Shown here: positions 16,598-24,660 of the stretch, piece by piece
How the letters are laid out: each line of letters opens with the position of its first letter
How positions within the stretch are numbered: the stretch's first letter is position 1
Source of the DNA: Synergistota bacterium
Lineage (GTDB): Bacteria > Synergistota > Synergistia > Synergistales > Synergistaceae
Length of the DNA: 64,000 nt
NCBI GenBank assembly: GCA_023450745.1
Contig: JAEXGR010000027.1
Span: forward strand, 4,121-68,120
Reading direction: 5' to 3'
Made by a program: the position numbers and the translations under genes
Notes under the pieces: generated by a model
What the model saw: the letters and a program-made list of their open reading frames with translations, nothing else
The model's database searches: none
What the model was told of the DNA's origin: nothing

Positions 16598-18364
16598 CTA
16601 CCACTTGAGCTCCGTCTCCGTTACCTCGCCGTCGCCCCAAGTGACGGTGAGCAGCAGCTTGCCGTTCTTGGCGTTCAGCTTGCCGTTGTTCTGCATCAGC
16701 AGCTGATAGGTCTTGGTGCCGTTGACGTTGAGCTTGACGGTGCCGTTGGCCGCGTTGAGGAACTTGCTGCCCTCGCGCACGCCGAGGAGCCACCTGCCGT
16801 TGTTGGCTGCCAGCGTGTCCCAGCCCGCGCCGCTGCCGTCCGCCAAGACCATCGCCTTGATGACGCCCTTGCCGGTGGCCTTGATCGTCAGCGCCATATC
16901 CTTCGCGCCGTTGGCGCCCTTCTTTTTATTTTTGCCTACCAGGTCCACCGCCACCGACGCCGGTTTGGGTGAGGCGAAGATCACCGCGCGGTCGGCCTTT
17001 GTGACGGAGCTGTCCCCCTTGTCCTTGGCGGGAGCCGCCTTGGCGCTGCTGCCCTCCATCAGGCGTCCGTCTTCAAAGACGATGGTGACCTTGTAAGGTC
17101 CGCTGCCCTGGTCTTTTTCCTCGTCAAAGGCGATATGGAACTCTTCGGTGCCGTTGATATCGATCGCCACGGAACCGTCGGCCTTGTTCAGCTTCTTTCC
17201 CTCCGGCGTCAGCAGCGCCGCGAGGTTTGCCTTGCTGCTGGGGACGGTGTCCCACATCTGGCCGTTTTTAAGATTGGCGACGCGCACGCCGGTAATCTTG
17301 CCCTTGGCGTTGACCGCGATCTTGACGAAGCTGTCGGGCGTCATGTTGGATTCGAACTTTTTGCTCTGTCCGACAAAATCGTACTTGCCGGTTCCCTTGT
17401 ATTCGACCGCCACCGAGTCGGCGGCGACGGCTTTCTTGCCCTCCGTGGCCTTCAGCTCGAGCATCCTGCCGTCAGAGAGCGTCACCAGTATTTTGGCCGT
17501 GGTCTTGGGCTTTTCAAGCAGTCCCTGCTTGTCGTCCACAAGAATCATGCAGCTGACGTCGCCGCCGAACGCGAGGCTGCCGTCTGTCTTATTGAGGATG
17601 TTTTTCGACCCGTCGATGACGACCGCCAGCGGCGCTTTGCTGCCCGGGACCGTATCCCATTCGGCCTTCTGCGAGCCGTTTTCGGCCACGATCTTCACGC
17701 CCTTGACCTGTACGTCCTTTGTGAGCTTGAAGCGCGCGTCGAAGCGGTAATCGTTTCTGCCGTTGGCGCCGACGGATTTTTTCTCTCCCGCGAAGTCCTG
17801 TTCCGAGGTGCCGCGGCTTTCAAAGAGGGCGATTTCGTCCTTCCCGCCGCCAGTATGCGCGGCGTCCTTCTTCGGCTCCTCGGCCTTCGCCGGGGCTATC
17901 GCCTTGACCGTCGCGGAGGCGCTGGTCTGGGCCTTGTCGATGAGCGTGGCGGTGGCGGTGAAGGTTGAATCCTTGGGGATCGCGCCCGCCGCGTCGTTGA
18001 CGATCAGGGTGAACTGGGCGGCCAAGATTACCGGCGTGATCGTCATCCGTCCGTTCTTATTGAGGATTTCGCCCTTGGAATTTTTTACCAAAAGCAGGTT
18101 CTTCGCGTCGGACGTGCTCCATACCGCGCCGGTCGCGTCGTTTTTGAGCGATATTTCCCGGATGGCCTGCGCGCCCGTCATCGTCAGCGTGAAGGCCGCG
18201 TCCGGCTTGCCGTCGGGCGTCGCCGTGCCGGCTCCCATGAGGTCTTCGTTCGCGCCGTTGAAGACGAGCGACTCGGCCTTCAAAGTCACGTCGGCGTAGG
18301 AGGCCGGGCAGAAGGATAAAACGGCGGCCATAAACGCCGTCACTAGTACGAGAAATCTTTTCAT
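16598..18364 (-). CDS. Secreted protein of four related ~130-residue repeats, unknown function
   Basis: 588 residues from the ATG at 18364, whose AAGGGG site lies about eleven bases upstream; an in-frame GTG at 18376 is possible. The N-terminus is a classical signal peptide (Lys-Arg, a hydrophobic run, then a P-A-S-Y-A cleavage context). The mature part contains four similar units with the pattern G-x-x-W-D-T-(V/L), then 'L...I/V...K...L-N-K-A-D-G-S-(V/L)', a Gly-rich turn and a hydrophobic strand. Units 2-4 match closest; unit 1 reads W-S-T instead of W-D-T. The composition (Lys, Asp, Gly, Val; no Cys in the later units) suggests beta-sandwich domains. I do not recognise the family. It stands alone and is convergent to iorAB. 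A surface or periplasmic binding role is a guess. Confidence 0.75.
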   Translation of the reverse strand: MKRFLVLVTAFMAAVLSFCPASYADVTLKAESLVFNGANEDLMGAGTATPDGKPDAAFTLTMTGAQAIREISLKNDATGAVWSTSDAKNLLLVKNSKGEILNKNGRMTITPVILAAQFTLIVNDAAGAIPKDSTFTATATLIDKAQTSASATVKAIAPAKAEEPKKDAAHTGGGKDEIALFESRGTSEQDFAGEKKSVGANGRNDYRFDARFKLTKDVQVKGVKIVAENGSQKAEWDTVPGSKAPLAVVIDGSKNILNKTDGSLAFGGDVSCMILVDDKQGLLEKPKTTAKILVTLSDGRMLELKATEGKKAVAADSVAVEYKGTGKYDFVGQSKKFESNMTPDSFVKIAVNAKGKITGVRVANLKNGQMWDTVPSSKANLAALLTPEGKKLNKADGSVAIDINGTEEFHIAFDEEKDQGSGPYKVTIVFEDGRLMEGSSAKAAPAKDKGDSSVTKADRAVIFASPKPASVAVDLVGKNKKKGANGAKDMALTIKATGKGVIKAMVLADGSGAGWDTLAANNGRWLLGVREGSKFLNAANGTVKLNVNGTKTYQLLMQNNGKLNAKNGKLLLTVTWGDGEVTETELKW

Positions 18365-18516
18365 TATAGATTGCACCCCTTGGATGTAAGTATTTATCTT
18401 GATGCTATTTTATAACAAATATTCGCTTTTACCAGTCTATTCAGGGTTTTTCCGCGAAAATCGGGGTAAAATTGCGCTAAAATATAGCGGTAACGAAAAA
18501 GAGAGGCGGTGGAAGG

Positions 18517-19200
18517 ATGGCGGATGAAAAAAGAGTGCGGCCCGCGGCGGCCGGCGGCGGCCTCATACATGACGAGGTTGTGGAAATCAGCGCGAACATC
18601 GACGATATGACGGGCGAAGATCTCGGCGCAGCGATGGAAATCTTGCTTGGCGAGGGGGCCCTCGACGTCTGGTTCGAGCCGATACAGATGAAGAAAAACC
18701 GGCCGGCCGTCAAACTTTCGCTGCTGGCCCGCCCCGGCGATGAAGAGCGGCTCGCGGCGGCGGCGCTGCGCCACACCACGACGCTGGGAGTGCGGCTGAA
18801 CCGGTGCCCGCGCGTCACGCTGCCGCGCGCGACGGAGACGGTGCGGACGGAATTCGGCGACGTGCGGCTGAAAAAAGGGCTGCTGAACGGCGAGACCGTC
18901 AAAGAAATGCCCGAATACGACGATGTGAAACGCCTCGCCGCGGAGAGCGGACAGCCGGTCGCCGCCGTGCGGGCGATGATCGCGGCGGCGGGAGAGAAGA
19001 AAAGGCGCTTTCGCCACTACAAGGGTGGCGAGTACGAATATCTCGGCACAGCGCGTCACTCGGAGACGGAAGAGGAGCTCGTCCTCTACCGGCCGCTCTA
19101 TAACGACAGCGGCCTCTGGGCGCGCCCGAAAAAGATGTTTTTTGGGAACGTGACCATAGAGGGGAAGAGCGTTCCCCGCTTTGAAGAGATAAAAGAATAA
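18517..19200 (+). CDS. LarC C-terminal-like domain fused to a DUF1653 domain
   Basis: 227 residues. The N-terminal ~150 residues resemble the C-terminal half of LarC, the CTP-dependent protein that inserts nickel into the pincer cofactor of lactate racemase (V-V-E-I-S-A-N-I-D-D-M-T-G-E, then a D-V-W-F-E-P-I-Q-M-K-K-N-R-P region). The last ~65 residues match the DUF1653 pattern R-H-Y-K-G-G-E-Y-E-Y-L-G ... A-R-H-S-E-T ... L-Y-R-P-L-Y, ending V-P-R-F-E. The LarC N-terminal half, LarB and LarE are absent from the window. GAGAGG lies ten bases before the ATG. The sirtuin gene follows after 14 bases, so the two are probably co-transcribed. Domain calls are by eye; function is unknown. Confidence 0.7.
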   Translation: MADEKRVRPAAAGGGLIHDEVVEISANIDDMTGEDLGAAMEILLGEGALDVWFEPIQMKKNRPAVKLSLLARPGDEERLAAAALRHTTTLGVRLNRCPRVTLPRATETVRTEFGDVRLKKGLLNGETVKEMPEYDDVKRLAAESGQPVAAVRAMIAAAGEKKRRFRHYKGGEYEYLGTARHSETEEELVLYRPLYNDSGLWARPKKMFFGNVTIEGKSVPRFEEIKE

Positions 19201-19214
19201 GGGAGGGCTGCCGG

Positions 19215-19943
19215 ATGAACTTTGAAGATGAGGCGAAACGGCTGGCGCGGCTTGTGAAAGCGGGCGGCGTCGCCATATTCAGCGGCGCGGGGCTTAGCAC
19301 CGAGTCAGGGCTGCTTGATTTTCGCTCGCAGGACGGAATCTGGGCCAAGGCGGACCCGACGCGGCTGGCTTCGGTCGGGGCGCTGGAAAACAACTACGAC
19401 GAATTTCTTGAATTTTACAAGGCGCGCCTCTACGTGCCGGAGGAGGTTCAGCCCAACATCGGCCACAAGATCGTCGCCAAATGGGAAAAAGAGGGATATG
19501 TCGACGGAGTGATAACGCAGAACGTCGACCGGCTGCATCAGAAAGCCGGTTCAGTCAACGTCTGGGAGCTGCACGGCAGCCTGGAGCCGGTGCGTTGCCA
19601 CCGCTGCGGCCGCGGGGGAGAGACGGGGGATTTCCTCGCCGGGAAACCATGCCCCCATTGCGGCGGACATCTGCGCCCGAGCGTCGTCCTCTTCGGCGAA
19701 ATGCTGCCGCAAAGGCCCCTGGAGGCGGCGGACGAACTCAGCGACGGCTGCAAGACATTTATCGTGCTGGGCTCGTCGCTCGTCGTTTCGCCGGCGAACT
19801 ACTTTCCGCGGCAGGCGAAGAGTCATGGCGCGGACCTCGTCATAATCAACCGCGACCCCACGCCGCTCGACGGTATCGCCGACCTCGTGGTCCACGAAAG
19901 CATCGGCGCCTTCCTCTCGAAGGTGGAAGCGGCGATAAATTAG
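19215..19943 (+). CDS. cobB: NAD-dependent protein deacylase (sirtuin, SIR2 family)
   Basis: 242-residue cytoplasmic sirtuin that removes acyl groups from lysines using NAD. Visible motifs: F-S-G-A-G-L-S-T-E-S-G-L-L-D-F-R (NAD binding), Q-N-V-D-R-L-H, catalytic His120 in E-L-H-G, a zinc ribbon C-H-R-C ... C-P-H-C, R-P-S-V-V-L-F-G-E, G-S-S-L-V-V-S-P-A and I-N-R-D. G-A-G-L-S replaces the commoner GAGAS/GAGIS. All catalytic elements look intact. It sits 14 bases downstream of the LarC-like/DUF1653 fusion. Substrates cannot be read from sequence. Confidence 0.93.
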   Translation: MNFEDEAKRLARLVKAGGVAIFSGAGLSTESGLLDFRSQDGIWAKADPTRLASVGALENNYDEFLEFYKARLYVPEEVQPNIGHKIVAKWEKEGYVDGVITQNVDRLHQKAGSVNVWELHGSLEPVRCHRCGRGGETGDFLAGKPCPHCGGHLRPSVVLFGEMLPQRPLEAADELSDGCKTFIVLGSSLVVSPANYFPRQAKSHGADLVIINRDPTPLDGIADLVVHESIGAFLSKVEAAIN

Positions 19944-19981
19944 GCGAGCGCGGTCAGGCGCCTGACTATTACCGAATGCTT

Positions 19982-20024
19982 GGAGATGCCGGCAGGAAAT
20001 TTCGCCGGCATCTCCGCTGTTTTT
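19982..20024 (+). terminator. Terminator after the sirtuin gene
   Basis: GGAGATGCCGGC (19982-19993) pairs perfectly with GCCGGCATCTCC (20004-20015), followed after GCTG by T5. Confidence 0.85.
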
Positions 20025-20074
20025 ATATAAAACAGGCGCGGCCGCAGAAGCGTCGCGCCTGCCGTTTTCAATAA

Positions 20075-20104
20075 CGCCTGCCGCCGCGCTGCTTGCGGCA
20101 GGCG
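20075..20104 (-). terminator. Hairpin downstream of gpsA (weak terminator)
   Basis: CGCCTGCCGC (20075-20084) and GCGGCAGGCG (20095-20104) form a perfect 10-bp stem directly after the gpsA stop. The minus-strand tail (TTATTGAAAA) is a poor T tract. Confidence 0.45.
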
Positions 20105-20111
20105 ACCTCTC

Positions 20112-21107
20112 TTAGAAACGCATCTCCGACTTCACCGGCCTTGCGAAAAGTTCTTTCAGCAGCTCCTGGGGGTTTTCATCTTTGTAAAGCACGCGGTAGA
20201 CGGCGTCGGCGAGCGGCATCTCGACCGCGAACTTTTTGCTGTTCTCGACGACGGCGCGCACCGTGTAAGCGCCCTCCGCGACCTGTCCCAGTTCGGCGAC
20301 GGCTTCGTCCATGCTGATACCGCTGCCGACGGCGAGGCCGAGGCGGAAATTGCGCGAGTGCATACTGTAGCAGGTGACCATCAGGTCGCCGACGCCCGCG
20401 AGCCCCGAGAGCGTCAGCGGCGAAGCGCCGAGCTTCGCGCCGAAGCGCATGATCTCGGCCAAGCCGCGCGAGGCGAGTGCCGCGAGGGCGTTGTCGCCGA
20501 GCTGCAGGGCTTTTGAAATGCCGGCCGCGATCGCGTAGATATTCTTTGTCGCGCCGCCGACCTCCAGGCCGACGACGTCGGTGCTGGTGTAGACGCGGAA
20601 GTTTCCGCCGTTCAGCAGCTCCTGCCATGACTTTGCCTCTTCTTCGTCCCGCGAGGCGAGCGCCACCGTCGTCGGGCGGTCGATGAGCACCTCCTCGGCA
20701 TGGCTCGGCCCGGAGAGGGCGGAGTAGATCATCTGGGGGCAGAGCTCCTCGTGCACCTTGTGGAGCAGGTTGCCCGTCGATATCTCGATGCCCTTGGCGA
20801 GGTTCAGCATATGCCCCGGCGCGGGGGAGAGCGCCGCGATCTTGCCGCAGACCTCGCGTTCAAACTGTGTCGGTATCGCCATGATATACCGGTCAGAGAA
20901 GCCAAGCGCCTCGCGCAAGTCGGTGGTCGCCGTGATCTTCTCCGGCAGCTCGGTGTTGAGGAAGCAGAAATTATTCCGATGGCTGTTATTGATCGTTTCC
21001 GCCTGCTGGCCGTCGATCGTCCACATTTTTACATTATGGCCGAGGGTGGCCAGATGCACCGCCATGGCGGTGCCGAAGCTGCCCGCGCCAAGAATAGTCG
21101 TGTTCAA
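20112..21107 (-). CDS. gpsA: NAD(P)-dependent glycerol-3-phosphate dehydrogenase
   Basis: 331-residue cytoplasmic enzyme reducing dihydroxyacetone phosphate to sn-glycerol 3-phosphate for phospholipid synthesis. The Rossmann motif I-L-G-A-G-S-F-G-T-A is at the N-terminus, followed by 'N-L-A-K-G-I-E', 'L-S-G-P-S-H-A-E-E-V', 'E-V-G-G-A-T-K-N-I-Y-A-I-A-A-G' (catalytic Lys region) and 'G-L-A-G-V-G-D-L-M-V-T-C'. I chose TTG 21107, which has GGAGG six bases upstream and gives M-N-T-T-I-L-G; the 15-residue extension from 21152 is Arg-rich and not family-like. The FdhD-like gene lies upstream on the same strand, about 50 bases away. Confidence 0.95.
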   Translation of the reverse strand: MNTTILGAGSFGTAMAVHLATLGHNVKMWTIDGQQAETINNSHRNNFCFLNTELPEKITATTDLREALGFSDRYIMAIPTQFEREVCGKIAALSPAPGHMLNLAKGIEISTGNLLHKVHEELCPQMIYSALSGPSHAEEVLIDRPTTVALASRDEEEAKSWQELLNGGNFRVYTSTDVVGLEVGGATKNIYAIAAGISKALQLGDNALAALASRGLAEIMRFGAKLGASPLTLSGLAGVGDLMVTCYSMHSRNFRLGLAVGSGISMDEAVAELGQVAEGAYTVRAVVENSKKFAVEMPLADAVYRVLYKDENPQELLKELFARPVKSEMRF

Positions 21108-21159
21108 TGTAGTTCCTCCGTTCAGTATTCTCTTGCTGCGTCTGCTGCGCATTTTGCTA

Positions 21160-21879
21160 TTATAGCTCTTTTTTCCGTAATTCGACCCGGCCGGTGGCGC
21201 TGTAGATGTTAAAAGCGCCGCCGCGCGCGAATCCTATCATCGTGATATTCGCCGCGCGCGCCGCCGCGACCCCGTCCGCCGTGGGCGCGGAGACGCTTGC
21301 GACGAAGGGAATGCCGGCGTTGGCCGCCTTGAGGACCATGTCGCCGGGCATACGCCCTGAGATGAACAGCAGCGACGAGGCGGCGCAGGCCTTGCTTTGC
21401 ATGAGCCAGCCGACGGCTTTATCCACGGCGTTGTGGCGGCTGACGTCCTCTGCGGAAAAGAGTGTCTCTCCCTCGGGCGACGAAAGCAGGGCCACATGGA
21501 GGCAGCCGGTGCGCCGGTAGAGCTCCGCCTCCGCAAGCTCCGCGATCTTGCGCCGCACGAGCTCCGCGCCGACCTGCCATTTTATGGAAAGCGCCTCCGG
21601 CTTTGCCGGCGCAAGCCGCCGGTTTAGCGTCACCTCTATCCGCCCCTCTTTTTCCTTGATCTCCGCGATGTCTTTGTACGAGGAGACCAGGCCGCGGCTT
21701 CTGAGATTGCCCGCCGCCCACAGCGTCTCGTTTCCTTCGGTGACCGTCGCGGAACAGTCGCAGCGGCCGTCTATATATAGGGATACCGTTTTTTCGGAGA
21801 GCAGCTCGTCTGCCACGGCCGCCGCCTTTCCCGCGGCGCTTACCCGGATGATCGCCATTTTTCTGACCGTCTCCGCCAT
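21160..21879 (-). CDS. FdhD-like protein lacking the usual Cys pair
   Basis: 239 residues. FdhD proteins are sulfurtransferases that sulfurate the molybdenum/tungsten cofactor of formate dehydrogenases. The family C-terminal half is clear: E-D-V-S-R-H-N-A-V-D-K, S-G-R-M-P-G-D-M-V-L-K and G-F-A-R-G-G-A-F-N-I-Y-S. The C-x-x-C pair that relays sulfur in E. coli FdhD is absent; the corresponding stretch around 'A-L-S-I-K-W-Q-V-G' has no cysteine. Start: the ATG at 21879 has AGAGGGGG eight bases upstream; the longer reading from 21948 would run into queT. No formate dehydrogenase gene is in the window, so the client enzyme is unknown. Confidence 0.75.
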   Translation of the reverse strand: MAETVRKMAIIRVSAAGKAAAVADELLSEKTVSLYIDGRCDCSATVTEGNETLWAAGNLRSRGLVSSYKDIAEIKEKEGRIEVTLNRRLAPAKPEALSIKWQVGAELVRRKIAELAEAELYRRTGCLHVALLSSPEGETLFSAEDVSRHNAVDKAVGWLMQSKACAASSLLFISGRMPGDMVLKAANAGIPFVASVSAPTADGVAAARAANITMIGFARGGAFNIYSATGRVELRKKEL

Positions 21880-21905
21880 CTCGTCCGCCCCCTCTCTTTT
21901 TGTAG

Positions 21906-21911
21906 TATAAT
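21906..21911 (+). promoter_or_regulatory. -10 element just upstream of queT
   Basis: Perfect TATAAT seven bases before the queT ATG; no convincing -35. If used, transcription would start at or next to the ATG, giving a leaderless message. The same AT block read on the minus strand gives TATACT, so it could also serve the divergent FdhD-like gene. Confidence 0.45.
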
Positions 21912-21918
21912 ACAGCGC

Positions 21919-22401
21919 ATGAAAAATAAAAGGTTTTTTACTCCGCACAGAATCGCTTTATCCGCCATGATCGCCGCCCTCTACACGGGGCTCACCTTCG
22001 TTCTGGCGCCGATCTCCTTCGGCCCGGTGCAGTTTAGGGTTTCAGAAGCGCTGACGCTGCTGCCCTTCTGCCTGCCGGAGGCGGTGCCCGGTCTCTTTGT
22101 CGGCTGCCTGATCTCGAATATGCTCGGCGGCTTCGGCATCACGGACATCATTCTCGGCAGCGCGGCGACGCTCGCCGCCGCCTGGGTCACCGCGAAGATG
22201 CCGAACGTATGGCTGGCCGCGCTCCCTCCCGTCGTCATTAACGCCGTGGTGGTCGGCGCTTACATCGCCCTGCTCTCCTCGACGCCGGTGATCTGGTCGA
22301 TGCTCTACATCGGGGCGAGCCAGGCGGTCATCTGTTACGCCATCGGCATACCGTTGATCTTGTACATCAAACGCTCCGGAATCCTTGAGAAGTACAGATA
22401 A
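21919..22401 (+). CDS. queT: QueT-type queuosine-precursor ECF transporter S component
   Basis: 160-residue membrane protein with about five or six hydrophobic segments. The N-terminal A-L-S-A-M-I-A-A-L-Y-T-G-L-T and the following A-P-I-S-F-G-P-V-Q-F-R-V-S-E-A-L block are characteristic of QueT, the substrate-binding (S) component that pairs with the shared ECF module to import a queuosine precursor (preQ1 or related). A preQ1 riboswitch often precedes queT, but here only 39 bases separate the divergent start codons and none is visible. No Shine-Dalgarno precedes the ATG. The probable EcfT end at the start of the window could supply the shared module, which is speculative. Confidence 0.85.
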   Translation: MKNKRFFTPHRIALSAMIAALYTGLTFVLAPISFGPVQFRVSEALTLLPFCLPEAVPGLFVGCLISNMLGGFGITDIILGSAATLAAAWVTAKMPNVWLAALPPVVINAVVVGAYIALLSSTPVIWSMLYIGASQAVICYAIGIPLILYIKRSGILEKYR

Positions 22402-22469
22402 AACAGCAAATCTTCCTTTTTATTTACTGTAACGGCAGATATTTTTACTTTAATATTGTCAGAATATTA

Positions 22470-22478
22470 TGGTATAAT
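22470..22478 (+). promoter_or_regulatory. Extended -10 promoter for the S33 hydrolase gene
   Basis: TGG then perfect TATAAT (22473-22478), an extended -10, in an AT-rich gap 40 bases before the ATG. A weak TTAATA lies 17 bases upstream. Confidence 0.6.
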
Positions 22479-22519
22479 TAATTTGCACAAGTTAGGCAAG
22501 CAAATAAGGAGGCGATAAC

Positions 22520-23416
22520 ATGGCTGTCAGTATGAAGACTGAGTACCTCAACATTCCCGGAGGGTATATCTGCCTGAATGTTTACGGCGCGGAGAATAAT
22601 TCCCAAATCCCCGTCCTTTATATCCACGGAGGCCCCGGAGGCAACATCGAGTCTTTCAGGCCGATGGCGGAGCGGCTCGCCGAGGACCGTACCGTTTATC
22701 TCTACAACCAGCTGGGATGCGACGAAAGCTCGCATACGGGAGAAGAGTCTCTCTGGGTTCCCGAGCGCTATATCGAATCGCTTAACGGCATTATCGCCGC
22801 CATCGGCGCGCCGCGGCTTCACCTCGTCGGCCGTTCGTGGGGCGCCTATCTCGCCGCGGAACATGTCCTGGGCGTCAATCCCTCTCCCGTCGTCTCCGTC
22901 ACGATGATCAGTCCGCTCGTCAGCACGAAGATCTGGATTGCCGACGCGAAGCTGCGCCTTGCCGAGCTAGGGGCGGATTACCTGGAGGCGGTGGAGCAGT
23001 GCGAGCGCGACCACCATTTTGACGGGCGCTACTATCAGGAGATTATCAAAAAATATGACGACAACTTTCGCTACCGGCTTGCGACCGTCAGCCGGGAGGG
23101 ACACTCCGCGGCGCCGCTCAAACCGAAGACGGCCTCCGGCATGCGGGTGTACCGCCATATGTGGGGGCCGAGCGAATTCACCTGCGAGGGTATATTGAAG
23201 GATATCGACATTACCGGCAGGCTGAGTAAGATTCGGATCGCCGTCCTGCTGATCTGCGGCGAATTCGACCAGGTACGGCAGCCGACCTGCGAATATTACC
23301 GCTCGCTGATCCCCGGCTCGCGGATGGCCGTCATTCCCGACGCCTCGCAGACCTCCTATCTCGAACAGCCGCACATCTTCTACTGGACGCTGCGCAATTT
23401 CTACGAGTGCTTCTAG
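22520..23416 (+). CDS. Alpha/beta hydrolase of the proline iminopeptidase (S33) type
   Basis: 298 residues, cytoplasmic (no signal peptide). The oxyanion block H-G-G-P-G-G-N, the nucleophile elbow G-R-S-W-G with Ser106, and the acid Asp250 in G-E-F-D-Q match proline iminopeptidases, which release N-terminal proline or other residues from peptides. Where the catalytic His normally occurs (an S-H or G-H before Y-L-E-Q-P), this protein reads A-S-Q-T-S-Y-L-E-Q-P, with Gln277 (CAG). Activity may be altered or lost, or another His may serve. An AAGGAGG precedes the ATG. The gene stands alone and is convergent with the transporter gene downstream. Confidence 0.8.
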   Translation: MAVSMKTEYLNIPGGYICLNVYGAENNSQIPVLYIHGGPGGNIESFRPMAERLAEDRTVYLYNQLGCDESSHTGEESLWVPERYIESLNGIIAAIGAPRLHLVGRSWGAYLAAEHVLGVNPSPVVSVTMISPLVSTKIWIADAKLRLAELGADYLEAVEQCERDHHFDGRYYQEIIKKYDDNFRYRLATVSREGHSAAPLKPKTASGMRVYRHMWGPSEFTCEGILKDIDITGRLSKIRIAVLLICGEFDQVRQPTCEYYRSLIPGSRMAVIPDASQTSYLEQPHIFYWTLRNFYECF

Positions 23417-23422
23417 GAGGGA

Positions 23423-23456
23423 ACGGCTCGGCCGCGTAAGATGGCGGCCGAGCCGT
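23423..23456. terminator. Hairpin between convergent genes
   Basis: Perfect 13-bp stem ACGGCTCGGCCGC (23423-23435) and GCGGCCGAGCCGT (23444-23456) with an 8-base loop, placed between two convergent stops. T runs are poor on both sides. Confidence 0.5.
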
Positions 23457-23476
23457 CGTGATAAAATTCTAAGATT

Positions 23477-24565
23477 TTAGGCCGGTTTCCTTATGTTCCG
23501 TGCTGTTTTTATGATCATGAACACTATCAGCATGATTCCGACGTAGCCGTTGATGCCGTAGATGATATTTACGATGCGCTGGAAGGGAAGCAGCAGGCCG
23601 ACGGCGCATCCCGAGAGGGCGAGCGCCGCCGTGAGCAGGTAAAATTTACGCGTCTTCTCCTGCGAGAAGCGGGCGGAGACCGACCAGAGAAGCGGTACGG
23701 AAGTGGTGTAGATGCCGCCCATGATGATGAGGGAGAAGACGGTGGCGATCGGCGGGTATATCTTCTCCGCGAGTATGAGCGAGGGGATGTCCGTCATCGC
23801 GACGGCGTCAAGGTTCGCCAGCAGCCCGAGCGTCATGATGGCGATGCCGAAGACGAAGCCCGTCGCGCCGAGCGTCGTGCCGATGACGGCCTCTTTCGCG
23901 GAGTTGGCCTTCTGCCCCATCGCCGCGAGGAAGGCTGCCAGCCAGAGCATGGAAAAGCCGACGTACGACATGCCGGAGGTGAGCCAGTTTGTTCCGACTT
24001 TTGTCATCTCGATCTCGGCCGCCTCGATCATCCGCGCCCCCTGGGCGATGCCTTCGGGGTTTTTGATGATGGCGGCCAGGCCGATGCCGATCGCGAAGAG
24101 GACGATCGCGGGCCCGATGGTGCCGATGACGTCGACGATCCGGCCGAGGCCGAAGGTGACGGTGAAGGCGGAGAGGAAGGCCATCCCGACGCAGCCGGCG
24201 TATGTGGGCAGGCCGTAATACTGCGCGAGCGTGGCGCCGGCGCCGGCCACCATAACGATGTAGGACATATAAAGGAACGCGATGGCGAAATAGTCGTAGA
24301 AGCCGCCGATGTACCTGCCGCAGTAATATCTGTAAATGTCGTTGGTATTTGAGAAGCGTTCGCGGAAGCCTGCCGCGATGAAGTCTCCGCCGACGTAGAC
24401 GAGACAGACGAGCGTGAAGAGCCCGGCGAGGAGCCCTTTCATTCCATAGGCTGTGAAATACTGCAGGATCTCCTGTCCCGTCGCGAAACCTGAGCCGATG
24501 AGAAAGGCGACGAACGCCCCCGCGAATTTGACGACGTTGGACCAGCTGACCTTTTCTCTATTCAT
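23477..24565 (-). CDS. YkvI-like polytopic membrane transporter, copy 1
   Basis: About 362 residues with roughly ten hydrophobic segments and an opening V-K-F-A-G-A-F-V-A-F-L-I-G-S-G-F-A-T-G-Q-E. The break in the first helix (G-S-G-F-A-T-G) resembles the substrate-binding helix of LeuT/APC-fold symporters, and the family resembles Bacillus YkvI, whose substrate is not established. The ATG at 24565 is chosen over a TTG seven codons upstream because a GAAGGGA site precedes it. It is clearly paralogous to the gene at 25103-26194 along its whole length. In this host an amino-acid or organic-acid substrate is plausible but unproven. Confidence 0.8.
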   Translation of the reverse strand: MNREKVSWSNVVKFAGAFVAFLIGSGFATGQEILQYFTAYGMKGLLAGLFTLVCLVYVGGDFIAAGFRERFSNTNDIYRYYCGRYIGGFYDYFAIAFLYMSYIVMVAGAGATLAQYYGLPTYAGCVGMAFLSAFTVTFGLGRIVDVIGTIGPAIVLFAIGIGLAAIIKNPEGIAQGARMIEAAEIEMTKVGTNWLTSGMSYVGFSMLWLAAFLAAMGQKANSAKEAVIGTTLGATGFVFGIAIMTLGLLANLDAVAMTDIPSLILAEKIYPPIATVFSLIIMGGIYTTSVPLLWSVSARFSQEKTRKFYLLTAALALSGCAVGLLLPFQRIVNIIYGINGYVGIMLIVFMIIKTARNIRKPA

Positions 24566-24660
24566 ATTGCACCACTGTCCCTTCAAAAATAGTTATTTTT
24601 TTCACAACTTAGAGAACTGTTGATTAATTGAAAATAAGCTGAATAATAACCAACGTATTT

